This document shows positions 59,317-64,000 of a stretch of DNA of 64,000 nt, in pieces. The translations under genes and the position numbers were made by a program. The stretch's first letter is position 1. The number at the start of each line of letters is the position of its first letter. The DNA is from an uncultured Pseudomonadota bacterium. Lineage in GTDB: Bacteria; Pseudomonadota; Alphaproteobacteria; RF32; CAG-239. The notes beneath the pieces are model-generated. The model ran no database searches, was not told where the DNA came from, and saw nothing but the letters and a program-made list of their open reading frames with translations. The stretch covers positions 62,001 to 126,000 of the forward strand of contig CASFUZ010000004.1 of the NCBI GenBank assembly GCA_949298065.1, given 5' to 3'.

Positions 59317-60274
59317 ATGGCATTCCTAATTTATCATAAAAAGCTTTTCTAAAATCCATTACAGAAGGAAACGGGAGTAAAAAGAACTGAATATTAATAT
59401 CATGAGCATTATAATTTTTTATTCCATTTTCTATATAGTTGCATATTACTTTGGTGTGTTCTTTATATTCTTTTTCAAAATAATCTTTAACTTCTTCTGG
59501 GGGAAGTGTCTGTATTTTTTCATACTTATTGAAGTCAAAACCAATGAAACAGCTAAATATAATTTTCATATTTTTGCTTTTAATTGAATATGGGTCTAAA
59601 TATTCTAGTATTCCTTTTTTTAGCTTTTCATCTTCTATATTTATAAAACTTCTTATAAGCCGTATTTCATTTTCTTTTTTGCTGTTATCTTTTGCAATAG
59701 AACAAATTGAATCAAAAGCTTCGGATACAGCATTGGAACATTGTTGATATAATTTGGCTTCTCCGAGATAAATTGATAAAGTTCCATCACTATACCCAAT
59801 ATGAATTCCATCGGCCCCATGAACAGGCATCTGCGAGTTTGTTTTTAATTCCATCTTGGCTACAATTTGAGGAGCTTTCATTATTGTTTCTAAAAATACA
59901 AATAGCAACAATTCTGCTGGCTCTCCTGATGTTTTTGCTTTTTGAATTCTTAATTTATGAACTTGTATAAATAAATTTTTAGCTCGTTCATTTAATTCTA
60001 GAACAGCAGAAGTTATCTCTTCATGAGTTTTTGCTTTCTGTATTGTTTCAGAGATTTCTTTTTTGCTTAAACAAAAATAAATTAATTTTTTAGTTAGATA
60101 ATCTATTAAATGACTATCTTCGTAACGTCCATCAGTAAAGTCCCAGTAAAAAAACTCACTTTTAGTTCTTGCACTACAAAAATTAAAATCACAATCGACT
60201 TTTTTTATTTGCCACTCGATTTTACTATTGTCTGTAAGCAATTTTAGTATGTCTTCTTCATTAAAAGAGGTCAT
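59303..60274 (-). CDS. hamA: Hachiman nuclease HamA (DUF1837)
   Basis: The 323-residue DUF1837 protein has a PD-(D/E)XK-like active site: GEPAELLLFVFLE (E118/E121), HGADGIHIG with D155, then YLGEAKLY with E172 and K174. HamA is the effector that degrades DNA once freed from HamB. The start ATG 60274 follows AAGGTAAGAGA. It is the first gene of the hamAB operon, divergent from a serine recombinase. No third Hachiman-associated gene is present. Confidence 0.92.
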   Translation of the reverse strand: MTSFNEEDILKLLTDNSKIEWQIKKVDCDFNFCSARTKSEFFYWDFTDGRYEDSHLIDYLTKKLIYFCLSKKEISETIQKAKTHEEITSAVLELNERAKNLFIQVHKLRIQKAKTSGEPAELLLFVFLETIMKAPQIVAKMELKTNSQMPVHGADGIHIGYSDGTLSIYLGEAKLYQQCSNAVSEAFDSICSIAKDNSKKENEIRLIRSFINIEDEKLKKGILEYLDPYSIKSKNMKIIFSCFIGFDFNKYEKIQTLPPEEVKDYFEKEYKEHTKVICNYIENGIKNYNAHDINIQFFLLPFPSVMDFRKAFYDKLGMPYDFN

Positions 60275-60313
60275 TCTCTTACCTTAAACTGTCTTAAATT
60301 ATCTTAATAATAG

Positions 60314-60335
60314 CTTGTAAAAAACATAATACAAG
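60314..60335. promoter_or_regulatory. Inverted repeat upstream of hamA
   Basis: CTTGTA-N10-TACAAG, 40-60 bases before hamA on its strand. The 10-base spacer matches the one in the site at 60403-60428, suggesting a dimer with that geometry. Confidence 0.4.
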
Positions 60336-60402
60336 TATTTAATGAAATAAAGCAGATAAGTTTATAATTCTTTATTTATATATTAAATCCACCTATACCC
60401 AG

Positions 60403-60428
60403 ATTTTACATTCGCAAAACTGTAAAAT
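60403..60428. promoter_or_regulatory. Inverted repeat in the hamA-recombinase intergenic region
   Basis: ATTTTACA-N10-TGTAAAAT, a perfect 8-bp palindrome. Another TTTACA-TC-TGTAAA lies in the recombinase promoter 20 bases on. Confidence 0.6.
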
Positions 60429-60442
60429 CGAAGTTGTTTTTC

Positions 60443-60471
60443 TTGACAATTTTACATCTGTAAAGTATATT
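60443..60471 (+). promoter_or_regulatory. Recombinase promoter with internal operator
   Basis: TTGACA (60443-60448), a 17-base spacer and TATATT (60466-60471); the spacer contains TTTACA-TC-TGTAAA (60451-60464), so a repressor can occupy the promoter itself. Confidence 0.75.
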
Positions 60472-60506
60472 TTCAAATTCTAATTTTACGCATATAGGAA
60501 TATACA

Positions 60507-61064
60507 ATGATTTTTAATTATATACGGGTTTCTACTGTTGAGCAAAATACTGAACGTCAATTAAGAGATGTCGTTTGTGATAGGGTGTATGAGGAAAAAA
60601 TTAGTGGTAAGGATACAAATCGTCCCCAATTACAGGCGATGCTCTCAAATATTCGTTTTGGCGACATTGTCAACATTCATGAAATGAGTCGTCTCGCTAG
60701 AAATACCAGAGATTTGCTGAATTTGGTTGAAGATATTACTTCCAAGGGAGCAACTATTGTTTTTCATAAAGAAAATCTGACCTTTAAAGGTGATGGAAAG
60801 CAAGACCCATATCAAAAAATGATGATGACAATGTTGGGGGCTGTGGCAGAATTAGAGCGTTCTATTTTATTGGAAAGGCAGCGTGAAGGCATTGCGATTG
60901 CTAAAGCAAAAGGAAAATATAAAGGAGGCAAAAATAAATTGTCAGATGAACAAGTTGTTGAATTGAATACCCTTCATAAGCAAGGAATACCAATAGCTCG
61001 TATAGCCAAGCAATTTAAAATAACTCGCCCAACTGTATATAGCTATTTGAAAGACAAGATGTGA
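60507..61064 (+). CDS. Serine recombinase, resolvase/invertase family
   Basis: The 185-residue protein has the resolvase catalytic domain: YIRVSTVEQNTERQL with nucleophile S9, GDIVNIHEMSRLARN (Arg pair), and the long E-helix AELERSILLERQREG, then a C-terminal helix-turn-helix (ITRPTVYSYLK). Small serine recombinases resolve cointegrates or invert segments. No transposase or inverted segment is seen nearby. It may have brought or still mobilises the defence island. The intergenic repeats with hamA look like regulatory or recombination sites. Confidence 0.92.
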   Translation: MIFNYIRVSTVEQNTERQLRDVVCDRVYEEKISGKDTNRPQLQAMLSNIRFGDIVNIHEMSRLARNTRDLLNLVEDITSKGATIVFHKENLTFKGDGKQDPYQKMMMTMLGAVAELERSILLERQREGIAIAKAKGKYKGGKNKLSDEQVVELNTLHKQGIPIARIAKQFKITRPTVYSYLKDKM

Positions 61065-61120
61065 TATTGGCCATACAATTAACTTGATGGTAAAATTATT
61101 CAAGTACTTTATGTTGCTCT

Positions 61121-62341
61121 TTAATTATCTTCCAACAGCCAATCAATAAGATTTACAATTTTAATACCATCTTCGGTTGTGCCTATTTGTAAAATATCTG
61201 TTGTCAGAATAACTTTCGGATAACTGTCGCCAATATCTCTCAATGCTTCTATTTCGCGCTTGCGAGTATCTTCATTAGTTATCAATTCACTAACTTGATA
61301 ATATATTTTTTCCTCACCTTTTAAAGCGATGAAATCAATTTCTTTATCACCTATTTTGCCAATATAAACCCTATAGCCTCTTCTTAACAGTTCAAAATAA
61401 ACGATATTTTCAAGGATTCTTCCTGTATCACTTATTCTTCCTAATATGAAATATCTTAATCCCATATCAACCATATAATATTTTTCAAGGCTCCGCAGAA
61501 GTTCTTTGCCTTTTATGTCATACCGTTGAGCCGAATAGAAAATAAATGATTTTTCAAGCGCTGTTAGATATTCTTCAACCAAGGCATTATTTTTGCTCGC
61601 AATACTTTTTTCATTATAGAGCGTATTGGTTATGCTATTGGTGCTGCTTTTATTAGCAATATTATCTGCCAAAAATCGGATAATTTTTTGAACGGTTCTT
61701 ACATCTTTGCCCCCCAGATGAGTAAGCACATCTTTTACCAGAACGGTATTATAGATGCCATCCAAGGTTTCAAGAATACTTTTTTCATCAAAATCGGTAT
61801 CTGTTAACACGGATGGCATTCCGCCAAAATCCATATATTGAGAAAATTTTCGTTCAATGCTTAAATTATCAGGAACAGCGTAAAATGTTAGAAATTCCTT
61901 GAAAGACAAAGGATACATTTTAATTTCAACATATCTTCCTGATAGAAATGTTGCTAATTCAGATGAAAGCATATAGGCGTTAGAACCTGTTAAATATATA
62001 TCAGTATTAGGTTTTAGGCGTAATGAAGCGACAACCTTTTCCCAAGCTTCAACCTTTTGTATCTCATCTAAAAATATATAAGTGTTCTGCCCTGAATTAT
62101 TAGCTATCTGTTTTTCCAGCATCTGATTAAGAGTTTGGGCATCCATATTGTCATATTTCATATCTTCAAAATTTATTTGAATAATGTTCTTTGGATTTAC
62201 TCCATCTGCCCTTAATTTGTCCGCAAAACACTCCAAAAGTTTAGATTTACCGCAACGTCTGATACCTGTGATAACCTTAACGGTATCAAACTTGTCTTTC
62301 CAAGCGTTTAATCTTTTCAGATATAAAGGTCTATCTATCAT
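61121..62341 (-). CDS. ATPase with DUF4143 domain
   Basis: The 406-residue protein belongs to the AAA_14/DUF4143 group: GIRRCGKSK (Walker A, 26-34), YIFLDEIQKV (Walker B), LTGSNAYML, then a C-terminal DUF4143 domain with the PD-(D/E)XK-like EIDFIAL and YQVSEL strands. Such ATPases are common in gut bacteria, often several per genome; their role is unclear, although some are linked to defence or nucleotide sensing. ATG 62341 follows AGGAGGAAA. Single gene. Confidence 0.85.
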   Translation of the reverse strand: MIDRPLYLKRLNAWKDKFDTVKVITGIRRCGKSKLLECFADKLRADGVNPKNIIQINFEDMKYDNMDAQTLNQMLEKQIANNSGQNTYIFLDEIQKVEAWEKVVASLRLKPNTDIYLTGSNAYMLSSELATFLSGRYVEIKMYPLSFKEFLTFYAVPDNLSIERKFSQYMDFGGMPSVLTDTDFDEKSILETLDGIYNTVLVKDVLTHLGGKDVRTVQKIIRFLADNIANKSSTNSITNTLYNEKSIASKNNALVEEYLTALEKSFIFYSAQRYDIKGKELLRSLEKYYMVDMGLRYFILGRISDTGRILENIVYFELLRRGYRVYIGKIGDKEIDFIALKGEEKIYYQVSELITNEDTRKREIEALRDIGDSYPKVILTTDILQIGTTEDGIKIVNLIDWLLEDN

Positions 62342-62462
62342 ATTTCCTCCTTTTTATCTAAATATAACTTAAAAAAGTTTTGTTTTCAATAAGTTTTTGA
62401 GAAAAATCTAAAAAACTTGTTGAAAATGCTGTTTTCTAAAGAGAAAGTTAGAAACTTTTTAC

Positions 62463-63770
62463 CTAAATAGCTTTTTTCTTTTTAGATGGGATTAGTTTCA
62501 AAAATTCATCAATAGAGGATTTATAATAAAAAACGCGATTTCCTCTTTTAACAAATTTGATTTTATCAGGAAATTGGCTTCTCATTGTACGTAATGACGC
62601 TTCAGAATACCCTAAAATTGCAGCTGTAGCTCTTGGAGATAGTAATTCGCCTTTTTCATCATCAATAATTGTTTGAGTGCTTAATTCATGGGCTTTTTGC
62701 TCCCACATTTGCAGTTCATTTTTAGCACGTGTGCAATAACATTGCTCAAGTGCAGCTATTAACGTTCTGATTGAAATTTCAAAATCTGGTATTCTTTGAG
62801 GAGAAAAATCAAAATGTTCAGCATCCATCTTTAAGGGAAATTTGCAATCGGTAAAATAAAAGGTATTGTTGAACGTAATATAAGAAAAATTTACTCGTTC
62901 AGGAAAGACTCTTCTAAAAAAGGCTACTTTGCTATTAAATTGAGCCCCTTTGAAACTCCATACATAGCGAAACCAATCATCATTTTTAGAGATGTCTAAT
63001 GTATATTGATTAAATAAGAAAGCATATCCATATGTTTTGATGTGTTCAAAATTGGCATTTTTTAAGAAATTAGTATCTTCAAAATGTGTGGTGCCATTAA
63101 AATGAGAGCCTTTAAATGAGACATCATTTTCAAAAACAGAATTTCTAAAATCAGTATTTCCGATGAATAAGCATTCTTTGAAAGAGACGTTAGATTTAAA
63201 ATGCATATTTGATAAATTTAAATTATGAAATGTACAGCGATAAAATGTTATATCTCGATATTGGTATTCACCATTGTTTTCCCGATACCTTGATTTTCCA
63301 AATAGAAGTTTAATATTCGCTAAGAAAATATCTGTAAAATCTTTTTCATTGAATTCTATAGGTGTATTTTTTTGTTCTTGTGCTATATTTTTAACCTCAG
63401 TATTCGTAATTTGAGAAGGATTATTAAATTTGCTTTCAATATAAGTATCTATATTTTCAAAAGGACGTTTAGGCATAGTAAAACGTCGTTCAAAAAATTT
63501 TTCTGCGGAAGTATCATTATTGAGCATCTGGGTTAAATCATCTTGAATATGTGATAATTCCAAATGTTCTTGTTCTTTTAAGTAGGTAATTGCATTTTGT
63601 ATTTTTTGTTTTTCTTGATTAGTAAAATAGCTCCTCAATCCTCGATGAGTTATTTTACGAGCAAGTTCAATTATCAGATTAATATCTTCATTAGGATTTT
63701 GAGCAGCAAGCTTGGTTAAAGTGCTTTGTAAAATTAGAATTTCTCGGTAATATGGAGTGTCTGGAGCCAT
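62463..63770 (-). CDS. Pentapeptide-repeat protein fused to a helix-turn-helix
   Basis: The 435-residue protein has a helical N-terminus (about 1-165), a pentapeptide-repeat-like beta-helix (about 165-330; F-centred repeats such as CTFHNLNLSNMHFKSNVSFKECLF and later FKGSHF, FEDTNF), a helical linker and a C-terminal MerR/excisionase-type helix-turn-helix (LLSPRATAAILGYSEASLRTMRSQFPDKI, about 378-406). Pentapeptide helices can mimic DNA and bind gyrase, but the DNA-binding end suggests a regulator. I know no named family with this order. AGGAAATAG precedes ATG 63770. Confidence 0.72.
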   Translation of the reverse strand: MAPDTPYYREILILQSTLTKLAAQNPNEDINLIIELARKITHRGLRSYFTNQEKQKIQNAITYLKEQEHLELSHIQDDLTQMLNNDTSAEKFFERRFTMPKRPFENIDTYIESKFNNPSQITNTEVKNIAQEQKNTPIEFNEKDFTDIFLANIKLLFGKSRYRENNGEYQYRDITFYRCTFHNLNLSNMHFKSNVSFKECLFIGNTDFRNSVFENDVSFKGSHFNGTTHFEDTNFLKNANFEHIKTYGYAFLFNQYTLDISKNDDWFRYVWSFKGAQFNSKVAFFRRVFPERVNFSYITFNNTFYFTDCKFPLKMDAEHFDFSPQRIPDFEISIRTLIAALEQCYCTRAKNELQMWEQKAHELSTQTIIDDEKGELLSPRATAAILGYSEASLRTMRSQFPDKIKFVKRGNRVFYYKSSIDEFLKLIPSKKKKAI

Positions 63771-64000
63771 TTTATACTATTTCCTATGATATTTATTATA
63801 AGATATCGAGTCATATCGTTGGAATCAAGCCATAAAATGAACAAAGGAAAATATTATATCAAATCTCTAGCATCCATTGTTGTCTCAAGGATTGGCAAAC
63901 ATTGTTCAAAGTTTGCAAAAGGTTGGAATTATTAGCCTTTATAAAACTTTGCAGAATGTTAGAAAACTTTCTAAAATAAAAGTCATTACAAGAGCTCTTC
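63771..64000. other. Right-edge sequence without a recognised gene
   Basis: About 230 A/T-rich bases. On the minus strand TATAAT (63795-63800) is a probable -10 for the pentapeptide-repeat gene. Short GCAAA/TTTGC repeats occur but no gene or RNA is recognised before the window ends. Confidence 0.4.

Noticed and set aside
60507-61064. Invertible promoter switch by the serine recombinase
   Set aside because: No pair of inverted recombination sites flanking a promoter could be found; the inverted repeats nearby look like operators.

Overview
The window reads as a chromosome segment of an AT-rich, probably host-associated alphaproteobacterium. Support: a lexA gene whose promoter carries GAAC-N7-GAAC, the reverse complement of the alphaproteobacterial SOS box; an Ala-Gly LexA cleavage site; the flagellar gene order fliL-fliM-(DUF6468-like)-motE-TPR typical of Rhodospirillales-like lineages; and an fhs/fucO/PPDK-like fermentative gene set. 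Genes lie in short operons bounded by strong bidirectional terminators. Species cannot be named from this sequence alone.

1-5.3 kb: small membrane proteins (one broken at a G6 tract), a secreted Cys protein, a GH108 muramidase, and a GH13 glucosidase/spermidine-synthase-like pair. 5.3-14 kb: a copper-type metallothionein-csoR operon with the operator between -35 and -10, a YqaA-type membrane protein, fucO, a class I glutamine amidotransferase, hsp20, a membrane protein with a decayed GH24 domain, a Gp37/Gp68-like protein and fhs. 14-28 kb: a VanX-type dipeptidase, a deaminase, a GNAT acetyltransferase behind a short Arg-rich leader ORF and terminator (a candidate attenuator), an aspartoacylase-like protein, a PEP/pyruvate-binding protein, MazG, a MarR-MBL operon, a deoxyinosine glycosylase, a recent tandem duplication of a small membrane gene, tRNA-Glu, a YibQ-type deacetylase, lysS and a lysozyme-like protein. 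28-51 kb: lexA, a tandem repeat array, a Cys-rich secreted protein, uvrB following the flagellar operon, a 1024-residue prepilin-like adhesin, PiT/DUF47 phosphate uptake, a DsbA-like protein, pfkA, rpsU, two YdcH-like peptides and mutY.

51.3-64 kb is an accessory region without housekeeping genes: Fic, an orphan HipB-like regulator, a second Fic (DUF4172 type), an AbiL-type pair (AAA ATPase plus RloB), a complete Hachiman pair (hamA-hamB), a resolvase-like serine recombinase, a DUF4143 ATPase and a pentapeptide-repeat protein fused to a helix-turn-helix. It is a phage-defence/toxin island, entered through a cluster of palindrome-separated repeats.

The least explained material is non-coding. 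Two loci (23.4-24.0 kb and 51.3-51.9 kb) hold the same two module types alternating between long perfect or near-perfect palindromes whose stems differ in sequence but keep pairing; the modules end in tRNA 3'-end-like fragments. A separate five-hairpin element occurs at 1.42 kb and 56.54 kb with compensatory changes. A promoter-like repeat is shared by the small (holin-like?) membrane gene and the GH108 muramidase, suggesting a co-regulated lysis pair.
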